A model generated the notes under the pieces. That model did not search any database and was not told the DNA's origin. It saw nothing but the letters and a program-made list of their open reading frames with translations. Of a stretch of 64,000 bases of DNA, positions 9,996-23,507 are shown one piece after another. Source of the stretch: Spirometra erinaceieuropaei (Eukaryota > Platyhelminthes > Cestoda > Diphyllobothriidea > Diphyllobothriidae); contig CACRXP010000143.1 of NCBI GenBank assembly GCA_902702965.1, positions 631,263 through 695,262 of the forward strand. The letters are read 5' to 3'. Position 1 is the stretch's first letter. Each line of letters starts with the position of its first letter. A program made the translations under genes and the position numbers.

Positions 9996-11480
9996 CTACG
10001 AGCGTTTTGCTTTAAGCATTAATCAAGGCTTATTGTTCTTTTCAAAGGTAAAGAGTAGGTAAGCCTACCATTGGAACATTTACATGGGCAAGAAGCAATA
10101 AACTATTACATTCTAACAGTAAAAGATACATTTAAAAATAGACAAAAAATGAGGGGTTTATGATTATGTAAATCACAGGTGTGCTCATTAGTGATGTATG
10201 TTGATTAAAGATTATGAGCGATAAGTCCAAAACTAATTAGCAAATATTTTGGCTATTAAAAAGTTATTCGACAAACACATGTTTTACGCAACTCATAATC
10301 ATGTCAATACATTTACGTGAGTAATAACCTTGTTAATTTTGAACAGAATATAAATTTGTCTCAGGGGCAGGTTTACTCAGTCTCCATGTCCCCACGCCGT
10401 CAGCACGACGGAATACGCGTGTTGACGGTGGACTTTGCGTGGAAGGCGAAAATGAAGGGAGCTAAGATTGTGTACGCTGTCTGTATATAAAAGACGTGGA
10501 GTACGGGCGACTGTTCTCAGGGCGTCGGGACGGCATGGGATCCTTACCTGGAGTCGGTCAGGGAAAATAGACGGCCTGTGTCAACGTCTTTTGACAGCAG
10601 AGCTCTGCGTTAGCTAGTCGAATAGCCACTACTTCGGATGTGGCTAGCGCCCGTTTGTGCTGGACTTTAGATTAGTGTGTTGGCGCCCATTAGATAACGT
10701 TAAAGCCTTCTTTAGCGTCGACTAGGTGGTTCGTATCGAGTAGATGTACAAAAACTGAACGATTTTGTCCTTCCACCTAGCCAAACAGGCATATGCTCAC
10801 GTACCCTCTTTTCCAGACGCCTCGTTGTACGGCCAGTATGTTAAATCAAAAAAGTGTCAGAAGCCTACAAGCTCGCAACATGATGCGAAAATGAGGAATA
10901 AGGTTTCATTTATGGACAAGTCATCAGGTGCGGGCAATAAGAACATGCAAAACATTACCCCCGCAAAAATATTATCGCGAGGGATACTTGTTGTCTCGAG
11001 TCCACAACGATTGTCGGACACAATCATCTCCGTCTACTTGGCGGCCTTTTCCTCAATCTTTGGCATTAGTGCAGGCAGGTAGGTTTCCCAAGATGTACCT
11101 GATCAGCGAAGAACGACGAAAAGTCTCCTCCGTGGGAATAAGAAGGGCGTAAAATCCATCACCAAGCCTGCTGAGTGTACCTATTTTGTTGCCTTTAGCT
11201 GGGACGCGACTTTTTTGAAGGTCTGGTTTAAAAATGTTTAATTTAATCTCCCAACTTGCGCCTCCTGGCTTGGCGTCTAAAGCAGCTGGGCGAGGTGACG
11301 GAAGAGGATTAAATTGTCTGCTTTGAAAGGGCTGTGTTTGTGGAGGTCGCCTGCCACACTGCGAAAGCGCACCCTGATGTTTACAAGTTCGACAAGTTAA
11401 ATATGTCCTATTGCGGGACGCTTGCGAATTGCGCCGTCAGTGGATTGCAAAACCAACATCTTTTGCGGTTTATTGATGCA
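9996..11480. other. Unassigned, with a GC-richer block at 10375-10740
   Basis: No gene recognised. 9996-10370 is AT-rich. 10375-10740 is less AT-rich and contains a good core-promoter-like arrangement (see 10484-10520). Open frames such as 10765-11082 (105 codons) have no familiar motif. Confidence 0.45.
10484..10520 (+). promoter_or_regulatory. Possible RNA polymerase II core promoter
   Basis: TATATAAAAG at 10484-10493 is followed about 30 bases later by TTCTCAGG (TCAG-type initiator near 10517). Box and spacing are right for a TATA promoter. No gene or recognised element is seen downstream, so its target is unknown. Confidence 0.3.
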
Positions 11481-12453
11481 CAGTAGGTGGCCTTACTGAT
11501 GAAATGTCAACCGAAATTCCAAAGTGCGTTCTCGTTTCGAAAAGATTAAATAAGTAGGGTTGTAAAACTGATCATCGTGAGGCATAAATCTGTGATTTTT
11601 CAATTACCTCAAGAGGCCGGTTTTCGAAAAAAACTTCATTCCGGCTGAAGTAAAAACTATATCCTATATAAAAGACCGCTTAAGTATCGTGCATTTTTCT
11701 CAGTGATTTTTGTTGTCCTTAAACCTTCAAGTATATTTCATGCAAAATATGCATAAAAATCTTCATTTTTCGATCATTCGATAAAACACTATGTCTTCGT
11801 ATAATTTTGTACTCAGAGGTAGGGATACTTCGGTTTTCAAAACTTTTCCAATTCCCGAATTATTTTGAACCCAACCTGCCATTACACTTGCATTCAGTGT
11901 TTCAAACTACAAGTCGTGTATTTTTCGCGTTCGGATAACCATACATGTCTTTACGATATCAGAAGGAAACCATATGGGGTTCATAAAATTTAGTAGCGGA
12001 TTTGTGCCATATTGTTAACTTTACAAGCCACGTCGGTTATTGCAGAGGCATCACGTTTTATGAGCGGCCATTTCACGATATTAAAAAAATCTCACAATTC
12101 GGGTCTTTTAAAACAGAGTTATTGCGTTCTGTCGAGTATAAGATTGAACGAACACTCAAATGAGCGAAATACCAAATATTTTTATACATGTTTTTCATGA
12201 TATATGGTAATAGTTCTAAGTGAATGGAAAATCACCGTGATAAATGCACGCTAATTAACTGGTCCTTTTTACAGAGTATAGTTTATGCATGCAGCCGAAA
12301 TGAAATTCGTTCAAAAGCCGGCATCGTGAGCTTACTGAATTATTATAGAGTCATGCCACACGATGATCAGTTTTACTACCCTACTTAATATTTTTAAGAC
12401 GAAAACACATTTTGTAATTTCGATTGACATTTTGTGAGTTAGCCCACCTATTG
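11481..12453. mobile_element. FB1 foldback element, full length (973 bp)
   Basis: It starts CAGTAGGTGG and ends CACCTATTG followed by TA. The halves are imperfect reverse complements over some 370 bp from each end ('AAGTAGGGTTGTAAAACT' on the left answers 'AGTTTTACTACCCTACTT' on the right), around a unique centre of about 230 bp. There is no transposase, so it is non-autonomous. The same element in opposite orientation is at 48235-49211. The terminal bases resemble those of the Tc1-like element at 32062-34572. Confidence 0.75.
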
Positions 12454-14250
12454 TATTTACGTCGGACGCCTACGTCACTGTCATCATGTCGGATCTCTAG
12501 ATTGCTTCCTCGACGACGGTTCTCAACATCCATAATGCACAAAAGCACTTCAAGAAATTGACAAAACTGTAGCAATCACAGTCGACTATCTTGGGTCATT
12601 AATTTTTCTCTCCGTAATTGCCATTAACTGTCAACTATCCGCTGCGACTGCTTACTGCTTACCCCCCCCCCCTTTTCTGACTCTGTGCCCCTCTTATTTT
12701 CTGTCGCTGCGGATCGGGCATTTATTCGGACAGAGATGTACGCAGTGAGTAACTTCGATTCGACGAATTGTTTATGACCCAGCTGCTAGACACTCTATGT
12801 TTCTGTTCGCGGATGGTAGCCAGTATAACGATTGGTCTAATGCAGGCAGGAAAAGCTCAAAGCAGTTTTGTATCGCCTGCACGGTCCAGATTCTGTGTCA
12901 GTCTACCTGCATTCTCTGTCCTGGTATCCCTCCTCGTCTATCGTGACTTTGCCTATTTCGGCCACTCGCAAAAGTTCCCATGCCAGTATTTAGAGAAGTA
13001 GTTGGCGAGCAAAAGTTTGCTTTCGATAAATTTTCGCCAGTATATTCTTACGAGAACGGGGCCATATCAGACATTTCAGGGATTAGACAAATCGATTAGA
13101 GTTCGTTTTAAAACCCGCGCGGGTTGTGGGAATATGGGGGTAATAACAGTGTATGCCAGAGACGGAGTGAAAGAGGAAGGGTATGGAGAATGGCATATAT
13201 CTAGACGACCTATAATCATGGCGAGCAAGAATCCTGAACGAGGTTCGTCTGCGCGAACAAGACCGGCTTTCATAACCTGATAGCAGCCGCTTCTGCTGTT
13301 GCTACTAGACGCTGCACCAGTAGCTTAGAATAGCTCGATGGGACCCTATAAATCAGGCGAAATACTTTGTTAGGATCCACCCGATGTCCGCAATTAACAC
13401 GTATGAGAACGATTATTTATATGCTTCTAGCTTCTCCTATCCCCAGCCCAGTCGGTAGGTGCTCACTTGTTCTTAAGGATAGGCGCCGACTCGTGCGTTA
13501 AGGCCAAGTGAAGGAGTAGGTGTACACTGAGGTGATCTGAGATGGCAACTCATTCTAGCGTTCTCCGTGTTCAACAAGGTTAGTAGAGGACAGTATTCGA
13601 ACCCTACCCCAGAAAAGGGACTTTGAGAAACAAAGGTTTCCTTTCGGCAATATGTCTAATGGATTTTTCCAGTTGTTTTGCAATATTCTTTGTAATAAAC
13701 CGCAGGAAATCCGTTTTCGCGAAGCAAGCCCTGGATTTTTTATGCTCTCTCTCGCTGCTATTTGTTAGAAAAATTGCATCTCTTTGTGCCAAACAATGGA
13801 CTATCTTTCATTTTACCTGGAGGGACACAAAAATGTTATGGTTTCCAAAACCCTTCCTTGACCACGCTCCGTATAACTGTACTGGCCTGACGCAGATTTA
13901 TCTAAAGCAAACATACGCCCGCCACCTAGTATTCTGAACCCGGCCATTTAGTTGGTTGCCATGACCTCTGCAACCATACAACTATCGTTTTCTTTTGGGA
14001 GTAGGTGGATCTGTGTGCTCACATCACTGATTGGCTTGTCTGTGTTTGAACTTAGCACACGTGCTATGAGTATGGTAAATCACCTAAAATTTCAAACCTG
14101 AACATATTTGTTCTAATGATAGATCAATCCGATCCACCTAACAAATTTGCATTTGAGAAATAGCCTCTAAGTTTCCTCCCACTGTCGGGCGTTTTGCGGG
14201 ATATATAAACTCAATGGCACAATCGTTTAAAGGTTTTGCAGATACAAACA
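12454..14250. other. Unassigned stretch
   Basis: No recognised gene. It contains a run of 11 C at 12662-12672. The string 'TAACTGTACTGGCCTGAC' at about 13876 occurs again at about 47850, hinting at an unclassified repeat. Open frames at 12768-13280 and 13623-13937 have no recognisable domain. Confidence 0.4.
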
Positions 14251-14339
14251 CAGTAGTGCTTTGCTCATTAAAAAGCATGCTTGTTTCACTTTTTGGTTAG
14301 TGGAGGCCCAACCAGCCAACATAACTGCAATCCACCTAA

Positions 14340-14703
14340 AGACGAGTTCGAGCTATTTTTCCCAGGGAAAACCGTCTTTAGTCAAAGGTAAAACGAAGGC
14401 AGACTCGTCAAACAAGAGGACACAATTGATGAGTTCAGTTGGAAGTTGCTTAAAAACGCTATTCCACAGACCTTCCAACAGTAAAAGTACACATTAGTTT
14501 TACGCCCATTGAACAAAAATATTTTAGCGTTTCTGCCCGTTTTTATGTGCATCCAAATTCACGGTTGCTCTTATAAAACACGTTACGTTGGTCAGACTAA
14601 AAAGCACCTGTACCAAATGGCCAAACAAAACGCAATATTTTTGACAGGATTAAACTGCAGTAATAAACCAACGGCAACAGGAAAATTCTATTGTCTACTT
14701 TGA
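14340..14703 (+). pseudogene. Decayed PLE linker and GIY-YIG fragment
   Basis: Codons 14544-14630 read IQIHGCSYKTRYVGQTKKHLYQ, recognisable as a GIY-YIG core: the strand with Cys, then RYVGQT with the Tyr-x-Gly motif and a basic helix. The GIY strand itself is altered. Upstream frames resemble a PLE linker, with several stops. No RT, tail or hammerhead motif is seen. It is assigned to PLEs only by this short motif. Confidence 0.45.
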
Positions 14704-17700
14704 AATTATCTGGGATGTTTTTGGTGCCCAATCGAATCAAGGATTTGTGCAGCGGAAGCTCATCGAAGGCGCTGTATTTTGGAATTGAAAATACCCGCTG
14801 TGTCTTAGTAGATTACAAGAGTTTCTATGCATTCCCGTAAAGGTGGGATAATTTAACACTGTAAGCATATTTCAACCTAGCAGAACAAACCGTATGGTCG
14901 ATAATTAAGGTACTAAATCTACGTAACAATTATCTAATGAGAAACAGATTGTTAATAGCACATTTTTCTAAACAAACATTCTGTTTTGCTTTTTGGTAGT
15001 AGCTTAACCACTAAGAAGAATCAAAATGCTTAATGTTATCAGAATGTTTAAGTCCGTTTTTAGCAACGTATACACAAACTTCCCAAAAAAATCAGCATTT
15101 ATGAACTCAAAAATGAAAATTGTTTGAAGAAGGATATCGCATGAAAAGTTTATCCAGTCAGCAGTTTGCCGGAAAATTATAATATATTATTGGGTCTCTG
15201 CATAATTCTTATAGAACGGCTCGAATTCCATAATTCTGTGATGTTACTTACGACATAATCGGCTCAAGAAACGGGTAGATGACCTACAGACCTGAGAAGA
15301 TGTGGTGTTTTACAGCGCTGCGCTACGACAGTAAATTTGCATATGCAATTACTTAAAAATCTACGCATAAATATGAGGGCCGACATTGTCAACTGAAGCT
15401 GAATTGCAAAGCATTTTGGGGTTTGTCCTCAGCACATTATTAGGCAGATTTTTGTAAGGACATTTAAAATCCCCTTTCTGAACGTTTATTTTGAAGCAGT
15501 TTTCTGGTTGAAATAGTCTCCTTAAAAGCATAATTCTAATGGCTTTCAAAAACAGGTATTGTAGATAAGCAAAGATCAGATGCTTAATTACTCTCGGCTT
15601 GATATTTTTCAAACCACATTTAAAAATATTACGCGAACAAAGTGAACACGTAAATTGAAATAATATTCATACAAGCTATAATTTTATCGTCAACTTTTCG
15701 CACACTCTTGCATATGATGATATGTCAGTACAACAGGCTCACGTCTCATTTACCGACAGCGGCTTGAAAGATGACTTCAGGACAGAATAAACTGTTCAAA
15801 AATTTAAATATTCCTTAATGTTTTGTTTTTATTTAAGGCAAAATCTATATTCGTTTTTTTCCTTAATATCATTCACAGTTTACAATTAGAAATGGATAAA
15901 CGGACCAAACCCAGTAGGTTTATTTTTCTCAATAATTGAACAGTTACATTTTTTCAGAGAAACTGTCGCTTTGCTTGACATACATTATGACCTAAAAACA
16001 AGCGTCGCATATTAGTTTACACATTGAACATTTGTTTTAGAAAATGAGCAAAATATTTAAGGTAGGAAGACGTTTTTGGAATTATATAGTTCATCCATTG
16101 AACAGCAGACAAATATTGTCGCACCCTTTAGAGTTACGCCGTAGGTTTGAACTTCTGACACACAGAACATCCTTAATAGCATCACGATCCCTTTGAATGA
16201 ACAATAGTCTTTATTTGAAGGAATGTCTCCGATGGCACTTCGCACAAAATGCAAAGGCGGATCTTACAAACTACCTATCGTAAGGATGGGTGTGCTATAG
16301 TTTGTAGCTTCCAGCGCTGTGACTTCCATCACTCTTTCCACATTAAAATAGGCTCAGAAAGTTCTAATGCTATTTTGACTGTTGAATAACCGCTTAATTC
16401 AGTTAGATCTCACGCAATATTAGTAAATGTCAAAGATAAGAACATTTCCCAGTTATGAGCTATCGCTTAAACGACGATGTTCATTGGTTCTAAAGACAAA
16501 TCCGACAGTAATAACACCGAATGCGCATTTTCAAGTCGCGTTCTCTATCATTTTATTCCTTTTTGAAATACTTAATTGAAAATTTGCATAAATTCCCCAG
16601 AAATGGTGATCAAAACACAAAAAGTAGCTACATTCAATTCAAGGACAACGGTGGGGGTACGCAAAGTAACGAACGGCCCTTCGAATGGCAGGCAGATAGA
16701 GCAGCAGTAACAATTACGCGTCAAGTAAAAAACTCGCTCGCGTCATTGAAACAAAAGATTAAAGAAGTTGAAAACATCCAGGCTATTTTTAACGAGGAAT
16801 AGGAGCTTTTTCAGTACAGTCTAGAGAGATTCGTACGTATTAAACTCATCGGTTTCATAAAATTGTGCTTGTCACGTTAGTGAAATGTCTGTGCCTCTTT
16901 GTTCTAAGCAAAACTATCTTGCATATAACAACAAACTACCGATAAAGACAACCCCTGTGTGTTTAAACAACACAATCTTCATTATCCCCAAAAGATTTAG
17001 CTCGGTTTCCCCATAATTTAGAACGCAAATTCATGTATGGTACGTTTCCTGTTAGATTACAGCCTGATTAAGTGAAGGTGGATTCAAGATCCCGCTGTGA
17101 TTTTCATGCAAACATGTTAGCATTTGTCAACAATTTTTCTTTAATTGCTGTATAATCCGGATAATTTCCGTCTTTCACTGGGGAGGATGCTTAAATTTCG
17201 TGTCGTTTTACACATGTCTTCGCTTTAGACAACCACTGAGTATGGCAAGGATATATGTTTATTGCTGCACCGATACGAGCTTTATTATTTGATTTGCACT
17301 TAACAACGCCTTGTTTCTTTTCCTAAAAGAACCCTACTACAGTCCCTCCTACCAACCGTTTTGCATAGTTTGCGTGCTGTCATTGTAAAATAGTATGTTT
17401 TTGAAGGCAAATAAGTTCTTTGGGAAAATGGAGGAATTGTATTAGGTTAATTTTCGACGCTGCTTTTCTGTCTCGTTGATGGACTTGAGATAACATTCAA
17501 ACGTGACTGAAAAATCGATATTATTTTGATGCTTGCGCCGGTAAGCGGTCGTGGCCGTTTCTGAAGTTGGGTTTGAGTCAGGATATGAAACGTCCGACCG
17601 TAAATGTCATTCTCTAGCAATCATGTCTCTTCCCATTCAATTGCTTTACGGAATTGGCCTTCTGACATTAGTAATTTATAAATAATAATGCTTATAGATC

Positions 17701-17764
17701 AAACGTTTGATCTTCTGGTCTGTTTAGCTTGCTTTGCTTCAAGTCTTTCCTATGACTTTAAGGA
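14704..17764. other. AT-rich unassigned stretch
   Basis: Nothing recognised. One open frame at 16521-16802 (93 codons) ends in a plausible coiled-coil-like segment (VKNSLASLKQKIKEVENI). A possible splice acceptor (TTCCCCAG at about 16600) precedes its better half, so it could be a terminal exon, but no partner exon was found. Confidence in that is below 0.2. Confidence 0.4.
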
Positions 17765-18075
17765 ACAGGATCGAAGACGAAAGACGACTAAGAAGCGATC
17801 AAGGGGAACAAGGAGTTTATTGGCCTGTGATTTCGGATTCTTACTCGAACCCATCGTCCGAGACAGTTGCAGATAAAGGTAGTAGACGCACAAAGACTGC
17901 AGTATTTATGGTATGTAAATGCCGTAAAGCCACGTGCGTAGTATGATTAACAGCTCTTTCAATCACCGCTGGGTGTCGTAACTAAGACGATGATGGCTCA
18001 TTAGTCCACGTCACGGCCGTTAATTGCCGCCATTTTGTCATCCGTGTTGGATGTCGACGTGACGGGAAGAAGGCG
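17765..18075 (-). mobile_element. Family A PLE 3' end remnant (A1)
   Basis: The minus strand matches the family A 3' part: the region after the endonuclease (about 17985-18075), a TATA-like box near 17905, a decayed hammerhead at 17826-17865 (CGGACGA in place of CTGATGA) and a CTT-rich end at 17765-17800. No coding frame is left. Confidence 0.6.
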
Positions 18076-18124
18076 TTACGGTTGGCAAAGTTGAGAGCTC
18101 CGGGTTAATTACTTGATGACAAAG

Positions 18125-18215
18125 AAGACGAAGATGGGCTCACCGAACGAGCTTTATTTAAATGCAAAGCGTTTAATTAAACCTGTTTCGGAGAGCCCAT
18201 TTTCTTCTTCTTATA
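18125..18215. repeat. Imperfect hairpin derived from a family A PLE end
   Basis: ATGGGCTCACCGAA (18134-18147) pairs with TTCGGAGAGCCCAT (18187-18200), and the pairing extends into the flanking GAAGACGAAG and CTTCTTCTTC stretches. The loop 'CGAGCTTTATTTAAATG' resembles the bases after the family A ribozyme, so this is probably a collapsed inverted pair of PLE tails. Confidence 0.5.
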
Positions 18216-18239
18216 CTTCTTCTTCTTCAAAGAAGGCGT

Positions 18240-21200
18240 TACATTAGTCGGCGAAACCGGTGATTGTCGACTTCGAGACAGTTAGGTGAGATAAGATGGA
18301 ATGACGATGTTATCTCTGAGAGCGCAAAAAGATCTGCAGCATCAAAAGCTTTCATCCGCAAGTATGGAACGTCCTTTAATTAAAAGCATAGAAAGATTCC
18401 GGAATAAGCTTTTCGCTTCTAGGCAAAGAAACATATTCTGTCGATAATGATGACAACTTTGTTAATTTAACATCCGCGTTTATTCGTATGGCACACAATT
18501 CAGAGCCGTTACCCCGCCACGGTCGTCGTTTAGGATTTATTTTAATAGCAAGACTGCGATCGCTTAATACCGTCTAGTAAAAGATTAATGATCAGCTGTA
18601 AGTGAGAGATTAACTGGCATCAGAAATCACCAAATTATATTGTGCACTTATACCTTGCACGACGCGACATACATAATGATAAAACTATATTACACATAAG
18701 GCAGATTGTTTGTTTTGTCTTGGATAAAGGCTGAGAACATTGAATCAAAACAAGCGCGATGCAGCAATGGATCTAGGTCCGACGAAAATACTGCAATCAG
18801 TAACAAGGTATATACAAGTATTTAAACACCGATGCAAACATTGCAGTGGATTTTAAACACTTAAAAGTAATAGTTTAACTCAAGGATTTTAGAGGGTGCA
18901 TTTTCTCCCCATATCTGATGAACTGAATATGCTCGAGGTCGGAAGTCCTGACACAATTCTGCAAATTGCCACATCTTTTCTACACGTATCCTTTTGATTG
19001 TTTCTCTTCCTGCGAAAAGGAGACATGCTCGTTAAAATAGAAACTTTTTTGCCTGCTGTTCCCTATTCACACTTGAACACAACATCGGAGACAGAACGAA
19101 GAACGAATTATGGAATTCGCGGGGATTGCAATATCTATGGGATGCAGTTGCTTTCGTATGTCAAGAAAACTGCGGAAGCTGCCGATAGACGCCCAAATCA
19201 CTGACCCTGGTCACATTCTGCTATGGATTACACGGTGGACATCGCCAAATATGACTGTCAAAATGTCGAATTCCCGTCAAAGCTGGTGGTTTTTGCATTC
19301 ACCTCAGATAGTTGCGCGTGATTAAATCGCATAATGGTCCATTTCTTACAGTCTGCATTTGTTCTTCTCTGCGTGTCTCGTGTTCCAGGCAGCGAGTTTC
19401 CGACTTACTGACTGCCTTGCGGAACTCGTCTAGATACCGGAATAGGATTAACGCGGAAATCGCTTATTAAGATACGCATACGGTGACATGGCATTCCACA
19501 AATACTGCAACACCTGTGCTGCATACTATCCTTTATTTGATGCTGTCTCCGAAGTGAATCCAAGGTGTGAATCCAAAACATCAGACAAACGAAGTGTTTT
19601 CTTCCCGAGATCGTGTCACCTTCGTATCTGCTTCTTGTAGCTCGCTCCTTTGCTTCTATGGCCACCAGTGCACCTACATTCTGACCACCGGTGCCGACGA
19701 TGTCCAGCCGGCGCTTCACAACAGGGTCACAACAGAGACGGTGACTTGCACAGCATTCACCGCACTCTCTCCTCCTCCTCTCAACTGTGTCCCGGGTTAA
19801 GACAAAGTTGAGAAGACCGGAGGCGTAAGGAGACGCAAGTGGTCGGCAAGGAAAAATCCCGCAAACAGGTGCACCAACTCACCCCCTGGTCCACAACGTA
19901 CACGGGCCAGGATTTTACCCAACAAGAGATAAAAGCGGGGACACCCCGCATTCCAGTGGATGAGGCGTGCACATTCTCAATAATGTCTTCGGATTCCCAT
20001 TAACCCTTGTGTTTGTCGAAAGCATTTACCACGTGGCCGGTTGTAGTGGCGGAAACAGTTTACTTATTAAAAGTTTGAAACATTATTAATAACAAATCTA
20101 ACATAAAATTTCAGTTTTTATGAGTGACGGACACAAAATGGATTCATGGATGGGACAAAATGCGAGAGGTGCCTTGCTCTTCCTGTCAGAACGGATACTT
20201 TTATCACATCCTGACGTAAAATCCAACACAAAATTTCGGTATGATATGTCCACATTGGCATAGAGGAATGCAGGATTTTCTTTACGTAGAAGGCATGCAG
20301 CTTATCGATTGTGAATCACGAAAATAATTGCAAAAGCAGCTTAGGTTCAGAATTCAGCCGGGGCTGATACATCTTATTAAAACACAATATGCTCTGGATT
20401 CAATTATAACACTTGAAGAAGACATAATTTCCCATGAAATAACCATGCGATGACATGCTTATGACCATGATTCTTTTAGAACATAATTGGACTTATAAAG
20501 GCATCAACAATTAAGAGGAAAGTACGTCTTACTTAAACAAGCACTTTTTACCAAGTAAGATTGTTAGAAGTAGCTGAAAAGCAGTGCACGCAAAAGCCGG
20601 CATTTTGGCCCAGCTGAAATATCTTGTTACTACAGTGCACAATAATCAACAACATAATGTCACTCGAGTATTTCATCCTAATCTAAACCAAGTCAAAATT
20701 TCAATTAAAATAACATATGCGTCTTTCTGACTGTAGTCTGCCTGTAATTCACTTACAATCGACTGTTTTGCTAAACCTTCTGCTAATTTGTTCATCAATC
20801 TTAACTTTGGGGCATTATGTCACGAAAGAGAGCCTAAGACTTTAGATCAACCTTTGCCATTAAAGTCCCCATTCTTCTTCCTTGCCTTCATTTATTTATC
20901 GGTGCTAATTTTTATTTCTTATAACACGCCCTGCCCACTTTTAATTAACTCCTTAAACTGAGTCATTTATTATTGATCTGTTTTTTGCCTCGCGTGAGTG
21001 CTAAGGCAAAAGTCTCCTGAGATTGCATTTCGGTGTGATAGAAGGTCTGCTATGGCAAAAAGTGAGACTTCCGTTGAGTATTTTTCGCTCCCCTACGTCC
21101 CGTCCCAACTTTCAGACTGGCCGCAGCATTTAGAAGAAATATGTCCTTCATCGTAAGGAAGTACTGCATTTGCCCAATCGGAAGCCGGGGGTTATAAAAG

Positions 21201-22030
21201 GACAATGTATTTACTAGTTGTTCGTGCTCCAGTCCTATTGGCTGGGAGAACAGACTTAAACCACATTCACTGTCAAAGTTTTATGCTGTCAGCCACCCAC
21301 CCTCCCAAGGCTGCCCATGTCGCTCTGTAGGTTGAGGGGGTGTGATTCCACACGCTGGTTAACTGGCGTCAGAGAATCATGAATTAGGCGGTTAACAAAT
21401 CACATAGTTGCCAGCTTTCTCAGTTTTTTTGGTCTCGTCAAAATTGCATTTGTGACCTGACAGGGTTGATCAAGTTAGAGTTTGCCAGCCGTCGTCACAA
21501 CATTGTCTCACCTATGGAAATCATCAGTGTGCGCAGGCAACCACTGAGGTCACTGAGTCGAACCGAAATTGTCAAGGCATGACCGTGGTTTTTACCGGAT
21601 CTGCTGCAGCTGAAAGGGCGGGCCGACTGCGTCCATGCGGCTAGAAAATAACTGTAGGCGCGAGTAGTGAAGCTTTTGTCAGTAGTAAGGAGGCATCGTA
21701 TAAACTTTAAGTCACAGAGGTGCCCGAGGGAGGTCGTAGGCAGGAGACTCGGGATGTGCATGTGTCATGTCTTACTAACAACCAGCAGAATTACCTCTGT
21801 AAATCGGTCTGGACATGGTAACCACTTGCACATGTATATAGCGGAGCAATACTCATTGAAGTCAACCTAGTCATCAAGTCAGCAAATATCAACATCAGGG
21901 GGCGAATTGCGTTTATGTCAGCTCCGCTGGGCAGTAGTGTTACGTCAGCTAAACCAACGTGTAGAATGGTAACCGCGTGTCCAAGGAGTGCGTGCACCAG
22001 CGGTGACTATTATCTGAATCGGTAAGTGGT
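18240..22030. other. Unassigned, with one repeat block at 19733-19990
   Basis: No recognised gene. 19733-19990 is GC-richer and shares strings such as 'ACGGTGACTT' and 'GAAGACCGGAGGCG' with 49855-50060, which marks an unclassified dispersed repeat. A TATA-like string (GTTATAAAAGG) is at about 21193. Open frames near 21495-21997 overlap on both strands and show no domain. Confidence 0.4.
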
Positions 22031-22039
22031 GACGCAGAT

Positions 22040-22660
22040 TTGCACATTTACCGACCTATAAATACTGTTAGGCTTGTGGACAATGCAGATGTTAAGCCGG
22101 CGTCCTCCATAGGCGCAGCATTATACCGGGCAACGGATCCTATACCCAAAGAACAACAAAGTAACCTCATTTACCGTATTCCGTGGGCTAACTGCTGTTG
22201 CGTTTGTATTGGCCACACTGGTCGACAACTTGGGAATTCCTCGAAGCTTGGCACTCCGATGCGGATAGCATTAACCGCCATGTTGACCTAGATGTCCACT
22301 ACGGAGGTCTCCGATCACGGTGGACTGACTGGCGCCCACCTTAGAAACAACAACAGCTAATGCGTGCCCGGAGGTGCATGATCTCACCGACACGCCATTC
22401 CTCTCTCCCTGCCCTACTCCCCACTTTCTCCCGCCCCAACACGGTGAACCACAACTGGGAACCACAACACCTATCCTCGCCTCCTGCATCCATCACAACA
22501 CGATGCACACCTCCCCTCACAAGGTCGTCTGCTAACCTCTCTGTCTGCGTTCTCAACCAGCAGTGTGACAATGCCACCTCTCATTATTCACTTTGTCTGA
22601 CGACGGGTTGGTGCAACCAGCTCGAAAATTCACGAGTGAAACTCTTTTTCTGACGAAATT
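22040..22660 (+). pseudogene. PLE GIY-YIG endonuclease and 3' end, family C
   Basis: Codons from about 22168 read LIYRIPWANCCCVCIGHTGRQLG. This is a GIY strand (Ile-Tyr) and a YIG motif present as Cys-Ile-Gly, with the following Gly-Arg. After a deletion that removes the catalytic helix, the tail resumes (EFLEAWHSDADSINRHVDLD), closely matching the copy at 9041-9995. The 3' part is GC-rich and non-coding and ends with the hammerhead motif at 22592-22640. RT is absent. The missing helix means no catalytic Glu, so it is inactive. Confidence 0.7.
22592..22640 (+). ncRNA. Hammerhead-ribozyme-like motif, family C
   Basis: CTGACGA at 22597-22603, one C, stem II with GGTTG/CAACC, GAA at 22624-22626, self-complementary AATT, C at the cleavage position, then ACGAG, which can pair with CTTTGT (including G-U) as stem I. 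Confidence 0.5.
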
Positions 22661-23471
22661 CCTCCTTTCATATTATTTTGTGTATACAAAGAGGACTTTT
22701 TTTCGTGAAAATAATCTACACTTTTCACTTGATCTGGGTTAGGGTGAGTATCAGACAAAACTTGAAGTATCGATGAATAGTTCCTGATTTTCAGTGTCAT
22801 TTTAATCGACTATTCAAACCGACAGATTTCATATTATGTTCTCGCATTGACAGATGCATTGCTAGCAGAACAGGTATTGGCTAAATTCCCAGTCACTCGT
22901 GTTTCACCGATAGTTTGCCTCTGCATGGCACAGGTACGAGATGTTCGCGTCTTCTGTAGGTCCGCCATCATTCCCCGCGTGCTTTCTGGTTGATAATCCA
23001 GTTCCGAAATTGTTGCTTTTTAATTGCCACAGAAAGTGACGATTAACCTGGAGTAGATCAGTTCGTTCTAAGGTCTACAGGTGCGGACTGAAGGTTAATG
23101 TATCTACTAGAAAGCGCCTGGGGAATGCTGAGAGAACTACTGATGAGCCATACCCCTCGCAGCTGTGCCGTCCACAGGCACATTATCGGAAAAAACCCGC
23201 GTCAGGAATTTTAGCTTATTTGTGCTGTTGGTATGGTTTCTTCCAATGATAAAAAAACATACTACGGACTGCCTGCAGGCAATTAATGAATACTACGCGG
23301 TCAGCCTGCCGTGTTTGTTGGAATTCGGTCCAAATATTCATGCATAACAATTTCAGTCTGAGCCCATAGACCTAGAAAAGGCTGGTCTACTCCAAATTCG
23401 CAGTTAATTTCTGAGGAAATTGAAAAGCAACAAACTGTTTTGCCTTGAACAAGAAGAAGAAGAAGAAAAAG
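22661..23471. other. No feature recognised
   Basis: Mixed-composition DNA without recognisable coding sequence. An (AAG)n-type tract at 23451-23471 directly precedes the PLE A2 tail. Confidence 0.45.
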
Positions 23472-23507
23472 AAGACACGATCGCCGGGACAAGAGCTTTA
23501 TTAGTCT

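Noticed and set aside
16521..16802. Possible terminal exon with a coiled-coil-like end
   Set aside because: Only a possible acceptor site supports it. Single-frame evidence is too weak in AT-rich DNA.
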